From: Exobacillus caeni
GTDB taxonomy: Bacteria > Bacillota > Bacilli > Bacillales > Guptibacillaceae
Direction of reading: 5' to 3'
Length of the DNA stretch: 46,409 nt
Assembly (NCBI RefSeq): GCF_005747095.1
Contig: NZ_SWLG01000026.1
Location: forward strand, 1-46,409
The notes beneath the pieces are model-generated. The model was not told the origin of the DNA. It did not search any database and saw only the letters and a list, made by a program, of their open reading frames with translations. Both the position numbers and the translations under genes were made by a program. Positions 34,206-41,440 of the stretch are shown one piece after another (positions within the stretch are counted from its first letter, which is position 1; each line of letters opens with the position of its first letter).

Positions 34206-34206
34206 A

Positions 34207-35058
34207 ATGGAGAAATGGGATCAGCAAATAGTTAAGACAGACCGCGGGTGTTTTGAAATTTTCACAAAGGGGAAAGGCGATCCGGTTTGCGTCAGCCACC
34301 ATTATTCCCAATTTAACGCGAGTGGAGACCATTTTGCAGGGCAGTTCTTACCAGGCTATAAAGTTTATCTTGTGAATTTGAAAGGTGCAGGAAACAGTGA
34401 TGCCGAGGAGGATGAACATGAACTAAGCATGGTTGAAGCGGTTAAAGATCTAGAAGCAGTCCGTGAATCGCTAAAAATAAGGAAGTGGACATTCGCTGGT
34501 CACTCTACAGGTGGAATGATCGGTATTCTTTACGGGATCATGGCCTCAAGCTCATTGAACGCCCTTATTATTGTTAGTGCCGCATCCTCTCAGTACGCCG
34601 AATCTCCGAGGTGTATTTATAATCCGGACCATCCTAATTTTCAAAAAATGCAGGACCTGTTCGAAGAATTAAAGCAGCCCGGACTGGCAGTGGAAAAGAA
34701 AAAGGAGATTGCATCCGGAAGAATGAAGCTGCAGCTATATAAACCCGAGAACTATCAGCAATACATTTCGCCTTCAGTGAATAAAAACCTATCCTCAAAA
34801 CGCTTAAATTACTTTTCTATATATGAGTATGGGGAATTTGACCTGACTGACAGGCTTTCAGAAATAAAAGTTCCTACACTGGTTATTTGCGGAAAACATG
34901 ATGTAGCATGCCCTGCTCCTTATTCGGAAGAAATAAATCAGGGAGTTCAAGGGTCTGTTCTAAAACTGTTTAAAGAGAGCAACCATTATCCGTTTCTAGA
35001 AGAAAAGGAGCTTTTTAAAGAAACTGTCGAAGAATTTTTGGAAACAACCCTGCTCTAA
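34207..35058 (+). CDS. Alpha/beta hydrolase, proline-iminopeptidase-like
   Basis: The 283-residue cytosolic alpha/beta hydrolase has nucleophile elbow FAGHSTGGMIG (Ser in GHSTGG), an acid residue in LVICGKHDVACP, and the His of SNHYPFLEEKE. VNLKGAGNSD is the turn typical of proline iminopeptidase-like members. The substrate is unknown. The ATG is 1 bp after the regulator's stop, with AGGGGAGAA upstream, so it is coupled to the regulator and may degrade or make its ligand (inference). Confidence 0.83.
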   Translation: MEKWDQQIVKTDRGCFEIFTKGKGDPVCVSHHYSQFNASGDHFAGQFLPGYKVYLVNLKGAGNSDAEEDEHELSMVEAVKDLEAVRESLKIRKWTFAGHSTGGMIGILYGIMASSSLNALIIVSAASSQYAESPRCIYNPDHPNFQKMQDLFEELKQPGLAVEKKKEIASGRMKLQLYKPENYQQYISPSVNKNLSSKRLNYFSIYEYGEFDLTDRLSEIKVPTLVICGKHDVACPAPYSEEINQGVQGSVLKLFKESNHYPFLEEKELFKETVEEFLETTLL

Positions 35059-35216
35059 GCGAAGAATCATAATACGACATAAAGAAACTTCCTCTGGGAA
35101 ATAATGATGATAGGCTTATTCATCAAGTTGATTTGTAAACCTTTACAATTTACAGAATTTAAGATAAGCTAAACTGTGATAGTATAAATTTCGGTAAAAG
35201 GAGTGAAAGGATAGAG

Positions 35217-35255
35217 ATGTCTACTTCCGCTGTTTTTCAATTGGTGCAAGCTTGA
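35217..35255 (+). CDS. Leader peptide 1, 12 aa
   Basis: The ORF MSTSAVFQLVQA follows AAAGGA at a distance of about 6 nt. Its 3' half overlaps the left arm of a leader hairpin, so a ribosome stalled here would change the fold downstream. It has no other visible role. Confidence 0.55.
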   Translation: MSTSAVFQLVQA

Positions 35256-35267
35256 GAAGGGTGAAGT

Positions 35268-35294
35268 ATGCCCATTTTTAGCAACCAATCGTAA
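35268..35294 (+). CDS. Leader peptide 2, 8 aa
   Basis: The ORF MPIFSNQS follows GAAGGGTGAAGT. It starts 12 bp after the first leader ORF ends and overlaps the right arm of the leader hairpin and the possible antiterminator segment. It is weaker evidence than the first leader ORF. Confidence 0.4.
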   Translation: MPIFSNQS

Positions 35295-35361
35295 AACATC
35301 GGATAAAACACCTACCTTTTTATACCTGTAATGGACTGTAAAAATTCCATTTATTTAGAGG

Positions 35362-35387
35362 CAGGGCGTTTTACGTCCTGTTTTTTT
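35362..35387 (+). terminator. Intrinsic terminator inside the ABC-F leader
   Basis: The stem CAGGGCG/CGTCCTG (7 bp with one G-T pair, TTTTA loop) is followed by T7. It lies before the gene, not after one, so it probably serves attenuation. Confidence 0.85.
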
Positions 35388-35483
35388 GTGTCTTTTTCTT
35401 TGACTTGAAGAAGTAAAAGGCGGTGCTCTCCTTGTTTTGCGGTTGGAAAATGTATTCTATTTTCATAATAAGGAGAATTTACA

Positions 35484-37025
35484 ATGAGTATTTTAAACGT
35501 GAACAATTTAAGCCAGATGTTTGGAGATAAAACCGTATTTCGCTCAATCGATTTCAGGTTGTTAAAAGGGGAGCATGTTGGCCTCGTAGGTCCTAACGGA
35601 GCAGGGAAATCCACTTTATTAAAAGTGCTTACAGGTGAGGTAATTCCCGGTCAAGGTACAGTGGAATGGTTTCCGCACATCCAAAAAGGATATCTTGAAC
35701 AGCATATAGATTTGAATGAAGGAACAACCGTAAGGGATTATTTACGGAGTGCTTTTGTCGAATTGTTTGAAAGTGAAAAAGAAATGATCAGTATTTCTTC
35801 TAAGATGGGTTCAGCCGGGGGAGAGATCCTTGAGTCCATGCTGGCCCGTTATGCAGATCTCCAGGAAATGCTTGAGGCCAATGATTTTTATTCAACCGAT
35901 GCAAAGATCGAAGAGGTTGCGTCGGGGCTCGGGATTAATCAGCTTGGATATGAAACAGACGTAAGCAAGCTCAGCGGGGGCCAGCGCACCAAGCTGCTGC
36001 TGGCAAAACTATTATTGGAAAAGCCGGATCTTCTTCTGTTGGATGAACCGACAAATTATCTTGACCATCTGCATATCGAATGGTTAAAAGGATATTTACA
36101 AAGTTATCCGAATGCCTTCATCCTCATTTCACATGACACCTCTTTCCTTGATCGAGTGGTTAATATTGTCTATCATCTAGAACACCAGACATTAACCCGG
36201 TATGTTGGAAACTATCGGCAATTTGAGGAGGCATATAAGCTAAGAAGGCAACAAATCTACCAGGCCTATGCCAAACAACAGGAAGAAATTAAGAAGCTTG
36301 AGACATATATTCAAAAAAACAAAGCCAGGGCATCTACAGCAAAACAGGCAAAGAGCCGGGAAAAGAAACTTGAAAAAATCGATCGGATCGATAAACCAGT
36401 TTCATCCCCAAGACCCCATTTAGCATTTAACGTTTCGGTTGAGCCGACGAGTGTCATTTTTGAAGCGGAAAATCTTTCCATTGGTTATGAAGAACCTTTA
36501 TTTCCTCCGGTGGACTTCAAATTGAGAAGAGGAGAGAAAGTCGCGATAACCGGCTATAACGGAATTGGAAAATCGACAACATTAAAAACATTGCTTGGAA
36601 AGATAAATGCGCTTGGAGGAAGGATTCACTATGGGCAGAGAGTGCTTCCGGCTTACTTTGAACAGGAGTGGGCAGCAGGGGAGCGGACAGCGATCGAAGA
36701 AATTTGGAGTGTATATCCTTTGATGTCACAAAAAGAAATACGCCAGGCATTAGCAAGGTGCGGTTTAAGAAGCGAGCATATTTTCCAGCCGTTAAATGCT
36801 TTAAGCGGAGGAGAGCAATCTAAAGTTCGTTTATGCCACCTGATGCTTGCAAAAAGCAATTGGCTCGTTCTTGATGAACCAACGAACCATCTCGACGGAA
36901 AATCAAAGGAAGCGTTAAAAGAAGCCCTTGAAACCTATAGAGGTACTGTGATCGTTGTTTCCCATGAGAGTGAGTTTTATGAAAGCTGGATTACCAGCGC
37001 ATGGGATGTAGAGGAATGGCGGTAA
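35484..37025 (+). CDS. ABC-F family ATPase, YfmM-like
   Basis: The 513-residue soluble protein has two ABC ATPase domains and no membrane part. Domain 1 has GLVGPNGAGKST, KLSGGQRTK and LLLLDEPTNYLD. A charged linker (about 235-310, with KNKARASTAKQAKSREKK) contacts the ribosome in this family. Domain 2 has TGYNGIGKST, ALSGGEQSKVRL and LVLDEPTNHLD. Sequence and length fit B. subtilis YfmM better than YkpA or YfmR. ABC-F proteins act on the ribosomal E site to free stalled ribosomes, some giving antibiotic resistance. AAGGAGAA precedes the ATG. The leader upstream suggests induction by translation inhibitors. Confidence 0.85.
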   Translation: MSILNVNNLSQMFGDKTVFRSIDFRLLKGEHVGLVGPNGAGKSTLLKVLTGEVIPGQGTVEWFPHIQKGYLEQHIDLNEGTTVRDYLRSAFVELFESEKEMISISSKMGSAGGEILESMLARYADLQEMLEANDFYSTDAKIEEVASGLGINQLGYETDVSKLSGGQRTKLLLAKLLLEKPDLLLLDEPTNYLDHLHIEWLKGYLQSYPNAFILISHDTSFLDRVVNIVYHLEHQTLTRYVGNYRQFEEAYKLRRQQIYQAYAKQQEEIKKLETYIQKNKARASTAKQAKSREKKLEKIDRIDKPVSSPRPHLAFNVSVEPTSVIFEAENLSIGYEEPLFPPVDFKLRRGEKVAITGYNGIGKSTTLKTLLGKINALGGRIHYGQRVLPAYFEQEWAAGERTAIEEIWSVYPLMSQKEIRQALARCGLRSEHIFQPLNALSGGEQSKVRLCHLMLAKSNWLVLDEPTNHLDGKSKEALKEALETYRGTVIVVSHESEFYESWITSAWDVEEWR

Positions 37026-37032
37026 GATACGT

Positions 37033-37119
37033 TGAGGCTGGGACAAAAGGATTTTAGCCAAAGAAAAATCCGAACTATAAATTCTATTCAGAGTTTAAAT
37101 CAGTTCGGATTTTTCTTTT
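37033..37119 (+). terminator. GAGGCTGGGACAAAA element and terminator of the ABC-F gene
   Basis: A perfect 17-bp stem (37060-37076 with 37102-37118, core AAAAATCCGAACT) with a 25-nt loop ends in TTTTTCTTTT. It is preceded by GAGGCTGGGACAAAAGG at 37034-37050, a sequence I know as recurring just before terminators in Firmicutes. Confidence 0.82.
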
Positions 37120-37194
37120 GTACCGTTTTCGGAAGTTTTGTTGTCCATTATATCCCGGCTAGTATTATCTTTTAAAGAGATACTGGGGTGCCTC

Positions 37195-37270
37195 AACCCG
37201 CAACGAAAATATACTTCACTTTCCACATGCGGCTGGTGAGCCTCCTCATGCTAACGCACACTGGGTCAAA
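37195..37270. repeat. Degenerate intergenic repeat remnant
   Basis: CTTTCCACATGCGG and GGTGAGCCTCCTC follow the pattern of dispersed Bacillaceae repeats with CTTTCCGCGGGCGG and GAGCCTCCTCG. It is related in style to 13545-13650. Confidence 0.5.
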
Positions 37271-37366
37271 GTAAATAGATATTGCAACGGAGTTTAGATA
37301 AAGGATGATTCGGGAAATAGAAACCTATACGAAACACAGAAATGAATATGGAAGGAATGAGAAACA

Positions 37367-37474
37367 ATGACTTATTGTATACACTGCTGTACGTTGCACT
37401 CCAAAGAAAGTAAACAGTGCGAAAATTGTAAAGGAAATGATCTTAAAAGAATTCAAATTTCCATTCAAAACTAA
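37367..37474 (+). CDS. Small Cys-rich protein with two CXXC pairs, 35 aa
   Basis: AAGGAATGAG precedes an ATG opening 35 codons: MTYCIHCCTLHSKESKQCEN, then CKGNDLKRIQISIQN. The pairs CIHC and CENC are 10 residues apart, the layout of a small zinc ribbon. A terminator follows 26 bp after the stop. The real-gene case rests on start signal, Cys spacing and terminator; function is unknown. Confidence 0.6.
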   Translation: MTYCIHCCTLHSKESKQCENCKGNDLKRIQISIQN

Positions 37475-37499
37475 CGGTCAATAAAAACCTGAATAAACC

Positions 37500-37526
37500 A
37501 AAGACATGGCGTTCATGTCTTTTTTA
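37500..37526 (+). terminator. Terminator between convergent small genes
   Basis: The stem AAGACATG/CATGTCTT with a GCGTT loop is followed by T5. It overlaps the stop codon of the minus-strand gene and may serve both directions. Confidence 0.82.
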
Positions 37527-37823
37527 TATGTCTTTTTTTAGAGGTTTTAATACAGTCCGTTGCAGCGGCGCTCCTCCCATACTTACGTTTCGGTCCATAA
37601 AAATATAGGTTTTTCCATCGATTAAAAAGCGGCGGTTACCCATATAAGATACTGTTCTTCCCTGCTTTTCCAATTCAGTTTTAATTGCCGCCACATAATT
37701 GCTGTTGAAGTCTACAAAGCGGTTTTCCAAATCAAGTGTTATATTTCCTTTTTGAAAGCCAAGCAGCCAATTGAGCCCCGCCAATCCCACAAGGAAACCT
37801 ATGATGGTGAAAAGAAAGTTCAT
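37524..37823 (-). CDS. Hypothetical protein with N-terminal membrane helix, 99 aa
   Basis: The protein has a hydrophobic N-terminus (residues 3-22, FLFTIIGFLVGLAGLNWLLG) and a soluble C-terminal part with VAAIKTELEKQGRTVSYMG and RRFLIDGKTYIFMDR. It is not recognised. GAGAGGAA precedes the ATG. Small single-anchor proteins of this style are common in Bacillaceae. Confidence 0.68.
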   Translation of the reverse strand: MNFLFTIIGFLVGLAGLNWLLGFQKGNITLDLENRFVDFNSNYVAAIKTELEKQGRTVSYMGNRRFLIDGKTYIFMDRNVSMGGAPLQRTVLKPLKKDI

Positions 37824-37929
37824 CTTCCATTCCTCTCTTTCAATAAAAAGTTGTTTAGTTCATTTACGGAATTTCCTTTTAATGGTTTCGTTTTTTTGAA
37901 AATAAAGACGCAATTTCAGCATTGATTTC

Positions 37930-37980
37930 CACTCCGGGCAGTTCGCTTTCCGCAGCGGTCATCCATCCGTTATGTCGCAG
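37930..37980. repeat. Degenerate intergenic repeat remnant
   Basis: It contains TTTCCGCAGCGGTCA (37947-37961), the exact inverse of 13561-13575, and the motif TTTCCACTCCGGGCAGTTCG, typical of a dispersed Bacillaceae repeat. The rest of 37824-38030 shows no gene. Confidence 0.6.
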
Positions 37981-38030
37981 TTCATCTCTAATGTGTATTA
38001 AGCAACAAAGTATGCGTAGAGAGCCAAAAT

Positions 38031-38057
38031 AAAAAAAGAGGGAATATCCCTCTCATA
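38031..38057 (-). terminator. Terminator of the YppF-like gene
   Basis: On the minus strand, AGAGGGA pairs with TCCCTCT across a 3-nt loop, followed by T7. Confidence 0.88.
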
Positions 38058-38059
38058 TG

Positions 38060-38275
38060 TTAAGCTTTCATCGTTTCTGTTTTTGTTTCATCATTAAAAT
38101 AATCCGGTTTTTTTGCTCCGCGATCTTGCAATACTCGGAAAAGCGATTGATATTGGGATAGTGTTACTTGACCCGTAAGATAGCTTCTTTGAAGAAAATC
38201 GAGCAACTCGTCCGCATTTTCGGGCTGCCTGTTTTTGGTTTCAATAAACTGGCTGATAAGCTTTTCCAGATTCAC
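38060..38275 (-). CDS. Small helical protein, YppF-like, 71 aa
   Basis: The 71-residue protein has the helical pattern NLEKLISQFIETKNRQPENA, ELLDFLQRSYLTGQ and YQSLFRVLQDRGAKKPDY, which resembles the YppF family of Bacillus (function unknown). GTG at 38275 is chosen because AGGAGGGG lies about 7 nt upstream; an ATG at 38329 would put that site inside the gene. Confidence 0.68.
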   Translation of the reverse strand: MNLEKLISQFIETKNRQPENADELLDFLQRSYLTGQVTLSQYQSLFRVLQDRGAKKPDYFNDETKTETMKA

Positions 38276-38690
38276 TAAGAACCCCTCCTGATTATGATGT
38301 TTTGCGCTTAACAACAGAATAACATGCATGCTTCGATATTCTTGCTTTTTGAATTTTTTAACTTCCGACAGAAATTTACATAAACCAATAATTTGTCGAA
38401 TCTTATATCCATGTAATAAAGTATTTAAATTTCACATACCGTATTGATTTAAGAATCCTAAATCAATAAAAAAACCAAGAAACAAGGAAAAGAAAGGTAA
38501 TAATAGAATAATTAAATGTGCAAGGAATTTTTGTTATTTGAGCAGGCAAACTTTGTAAAGTATGCTGTTATTTGTGTTACATTTAGAAACGGGCAGTATA
38601 AAAACAAGTGAAGTATTCTATCGTGTTGAACATCGATCTTTTTGCGATGTTAACTTATGCATAATAAAAACGATTGAAAGGATGAAATTG
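38276..38690. other. AT-rich intergenic region upstream of the carboxypeptidase
   Basis: No gene is credible. A perfect 10-bp inverted repeat TATTGATTTA/TAAATCAATA (38442-38451 with 38459-38468) has no T-run on either strand and could be an operator or cruciform. The carboxypeptidase frame is open back to 38562 but lacks a start signal there. Confidence 0.55.
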
Positions 38691-40220
38691 ATGGTAACAA
38701 AAACAAACCACGATATTGAAGAAGCATTTTTAAACTATGTAAAAAAAATGACTAGCTTTGAAGAAGCAATTGGATTAATGTTCTGGGACCTTCGGACAGG
38801 AGCCCCTAAGAAAGGTGTTGAGCAGCGTTCTGAAGTAATCGGCATGCTTTCCTCGGAAGTGTTCGATATGTCAGTTTCCGGCCAGATGAAAGAATACCTT
38901 GATCAGTTATCCAAACCGGGTACCTTTGAAAGCCTGTCGGAGATTACAAAGAAGACCGTAAAAGAATGCAAAAAAGAATACGAACGTAACATTAAGATTC
39001 CTGCAGATGAATACAGGGAATACGTGATTCTTAGATCCAAAGCAGAAAGCGTATGGGAAGAAGCAAAAGAAAAATCCGATTTCCAGATGTTCCAGCCATA
39101 CCTTGAAAAACTAGTAGACTTCAACAAAAAGTTTGTCGAGTACTGGGGATATAAGGATAATAAGTATAATACTTTATTAGACATGTTCGAGCCGGGGGTC
39201 ACGGTTGAACAAATTGATAAAGTCTTTGCACAGCTCCGCGAGCGAATCGTTCCTCTTGTACAAATGGTTGTTAATGCAGATGACAAGCCGGAGACTGGCT
39301 TTTTATTTAAAAACTTCCCTGCTGATAAACAGAGGGATTTCAGCATGTATGTGCTTGGCCAGATGGGCTATGACTTTAATGCGGGGCGATTGGACAAAAC
39401 CGTACATCCATTTGCTATAGGTCTTAATCCCGGCGATGTTAGGGTTACCACCAAATACGACGAGAAAGATTTCCGTACAGCTGTTTTCGGTACTATCCAT
39501 GAAGGCGGCCATGCATTGTATGAGCAAAATATTTCAACAGACCTGGTAGGTACACCTCTTGCAACAGGAACTTCAATGGGAATTCACGAGTCCCAGTCAT
39601 TATTCTGGGAAAACTTTGTTGGCCGTAATGAATCCTTCTGGAAGAAAAACTACGAGGCATTAAAAGAATATGCGGACGGACAGTTTGACGACGTGAACAT
39701 GGAAGATTTCTACCGTTCTATAAATGTAGCAGGTCCTTCCCTGATTCGAATTGAGGCAGATGAAATGACGTATCCGCTTCATATCATGGTTCGTTATGAA
39801 ATAGAAAAGGGTCTTATAAATGGTGAAATAGAAGTGAAAGACTTGCCAGACATTTGGAATGAAAAGATGGAAGAGTATCTTGGAATAAGACCTGAGAATG
39901 ATGCAGAGGGTGTACTTCAGGATGTTCATTGGTCTGGTGGGAGCTTTGGTTACTTCCCTTCTTATGCACTTGGTTACATTTATGCGGCTCAAATTAAAAA
40001 TGCGATGGATAAAGACATTCCTAACTTTGATGAATTGCTTGAAGAAGGAGACCTGAAACCGGTTAAAAACTGGCTGAACGATAAAATCCATCAATACGGA
40101 AAACTAAAAGAACCGATTGAAATTTTAAAGGATGTTACAGGAGAAGGCCTGAATGCTCAATATTTAATCGACTATTTAGAAGAAAAATATAAAAGAGTGT
40201 ACCGTTTAGAGACTGAGTAA
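38691..40220 (+). CDS. ypwA: M32-family metallocarboxypeptidase (YpwA/Taq type)
   Basis: The 509-residue thermostable-carboxypeptidase family enzyme removes C-terminal residues and needs zinc. The metal site FGTIHEGGHALYEQ (HEGGH, about 270-274) is followed by GTSMGIHESQSLFWEN, the family's second signature, and IRIEADEMTYPLHIMVRYEIE. The length equals B. subtilis YpwA within a few residues. The ATG at 38691 lies 9 nt after AAAGG; the ATG nine bases earlier touches that site. It is a single gene with its own terminator. Confidence 0.9.
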   Translation: MVTKTNHDIEEAFLNYVKKMTSFEEAIGLMFWDLRTGAPKKGVEQRSEVIGMLSSEVFDMSVSGQMKEYLDQLSKPGTFESLSEITKKTVKECKKEYERNIKIPADEYREYVILRSKAESVWEEAKEKSDFQMFQPYLEKLVDFNKKFVEYWGYKDNKYNTLLDMFEPGVTVEQIDKVFAQLRERIVPLVQMVVNADDKPETGFLFKNFPADKQRDFSMYVLGQMGYDFNAGRLDKTVHPFAIGLNPGDVRVTTKYDEKDFRTAVFGTIHEGGHALYEQNISTDLVGTPLATGTSMGIHESQSLFWENFVGRNESFWKKNYEALKEYADGQFDDVNMEDFYRSINVAGPSLIRIEADEMTYPLHIMVRYEIEKGLINGEIEVKDLPDIWNEKMEEYLGIRPENDAEGVLQDVHWSGGSFGYFPSYALGYIYAAQIKNAMDKDIPNFDELLEEGDLKPVKNWLNDKIHQYGKLKEPIEILKDVTGEGLNAQYLIDYLEEKYKRVYRLETE

Positions 40221-40242
40221 GAGAATTTGAAATCTGGGTGAG

Positions 40243-40285
40243 AAAGAAAATCCTGTATCAAGAAAGGATGCAGGATTTTCTTTAT
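40243..40285 (+). terminator. Terminator of ypwA, possibly bidirectional
   Basis: AAAGAAAATCCTG pairs perfectly with CAGGATTTTCTTT (13 bp, 15-nt loop). The A- and T-rich stem ends would serve both the plus-strand gene and the convergent gerC gene. Confidence 0.82.
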
Positions 40286-40321
40286 GGTATATCCTAAATG
40301 AATTTCTTTCTGCAAGTTGAC

Positions 40322-41440
40322 TCACTGGATGATCCCACTTCCCAAAATATTAACGTGTATTTTAGGTATTATTGTGATTGTTGGGTAGTCTTTTTCCCAG
40401 TCAAGTTGTTTCCAGGTTTCGTTGTGGAAAGCGATAAGGTTTCGTCCGATTCCTAAAGCATCACAGTTCGCTTCCTGTAGTTTAGAAACCACTTCTTTCG
40501 CTTCGTTGGTAAATTTTTCTGATAGTTTCTTATCTAGATCTTTAATGGTTGTTTTTTTGGCAAGTGTGTCTAACGGATACTCATTAACAGTTAGGTTGAG
40601 CTGTAGACCAATGCTGACTTTTACATTTCTACCTTTTGCTTGAACGTCCAGCTTTCTTTTTGAATTCATTACATTTACAGTGACATAGTTGTTGATATCA
40701 GGTTTTTGGCCTTTATTTACTTTTTTTACGAATCGAGCTGTTTTGCCATAGTTATCATCCAAAAGAAGGAAGAGACCTGCTTGTTCATTTGATAATTTGT
40801 GTCCGGTATACTTTCTTCCGTGGATTAAGCCTACACCATCTACAGCCACCTCGTTGTCTCTTTTATCCAGTAGTGGGAGAACGAAGTCCCTTCCAGGATC
40901 GAACATTAAGGTACAGATTGATTGTATGTTTTCGTGAGGAACTGTGGTATGCTGAACAGCGCTCTCGATTAATTCATACGTATATTCAGAGATCAAGGTT
41001 TCCCCTTTTTTACTCATTTTCAGGATATCAGATGCTTTTCCGTTAACTATACCGACCGACGCACTTAAATTGCTCTCTGGTGTCCTGTAAAGAATATCAA
41101 ATACCGAATAAATATCTTGCTTTGCCAAGTCCTCGCCCAGTAGAAAAATTCGATTCTTTTCTGCTGAAAAAGTTCCAGAAACTTTTTCGTCCATTTTCAT
41201 TCTTGTTTCCCGAACGGTATCTCCTTCGGCAGTAACAAGTTCATTAACTGGTTTTCCTCCTCCAGAAGGTCCGATCCTTTGAAGTGTGCGGATAGCTGCA
41301 GTGGTATGGATCCTTCCATCTTCAGCAAGATCAAATGCAGATCCGTAAACAAGACGTGCATCTTTTAGCAGTTTTTGATCCCAGCATCCAGTCAGAAGAA
41401 CAATAGATATGGTCAAGAAAATAAGCATTAGTTTTTTCAT
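40322..41440 (-). CDS. Germinant receptor C subunit, Ger(x)C lipoprotein
   Basis: The 372-residue lipoprotein is the C subunit of a spore germinant receptor. It has a signal peptide with lipobox VLLTGCWDQ (Cys19) and the conserved GCWD start, then N- and C-terminal GerC domains (ESNLSASVGIVNGKASDILKM; LDKKLSEKFTNEAKEVVSKL; DALGIGRNLIAF). It would be anchored on the outer face of the inner spore membrane. It overlaps the B-subunit gene by ATGA, so it is the last gene of the three-gene operon. Confidence 0.93.
   Translation of the reverse strand: MKKLMLIFLTISIVLLTGCWDQKLLKDARLVYGSAFDLAEDGRIHTTAAIRTLQRIGPSGGGKPVNELVTAEGDTVRETRMKMDEKVSGTFSAEKNRIFLLGEDLAKQDIYSVFDILYRTPESNLSASVGIVNGKASDILKMSKKGETLISEYTYELIESAVQHTTVPHENIQSICTLMFDPGRDFVLPLLDKRDNEVAVDGVGLIHGRKYTGHKLSNEQAGLFLLLDDNYGKTARFVKKVNKGQKPDINNYVTVNVMNSKRKLDVQAKGRNVKVSIGLQLNLTVNEYPLDTLAKKTTIKDLDKKLSEKFTNEAKEVVSKLQEANCDALGIGRNLIAFHNETWKQLDWEKDYPTITIIPKIHVNILGSGIIQ

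Larger units (their letters stand above)
35059..35483 (+). promoter_or_regulatory. Attenuator-type leader of the ABC-F gene
   Basis: This 425-bp region upstream of the ABC-F gene has an extended -10 promoter (TGATAGTAT at 35177-35185), two very short ORFs each with a ribosome site, and a Rho-independent terminator at 35362-35387, about 100 bp before the ABC-F start. CGTAAAAC at 35290-35297 is complementary to GTTTTACG at 35368-35375 inside the terminator, so an antiterminator fold is possible. ATTGGTGC in the first ORF can pair with GCAACCAAT at 35281-35289, which would compete. This is the known design of ribosome-sensing attenuators before antibiotic-resistance ABC-F genes. Confidence 0.72.
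37026..37366. other. Intergenic region with terminator and repeat remnants
   Basis: It holds the GAGGCTGGGACAAAAGG element, a long-armed terminator and, at about 37195-37270, a decayed copy of a Bacillus intergenic repeat. There is no gene until the 35-codon ORF at 37367. Confidence 0.6.

Noticed and set aside
38562-38690. N-terminal extension of the M32 carboxypeptidase by 43 residues
   Set aside because: There is no ribosome site at 38562, and the family N-terminus fits the ATG at 38691, which has one.
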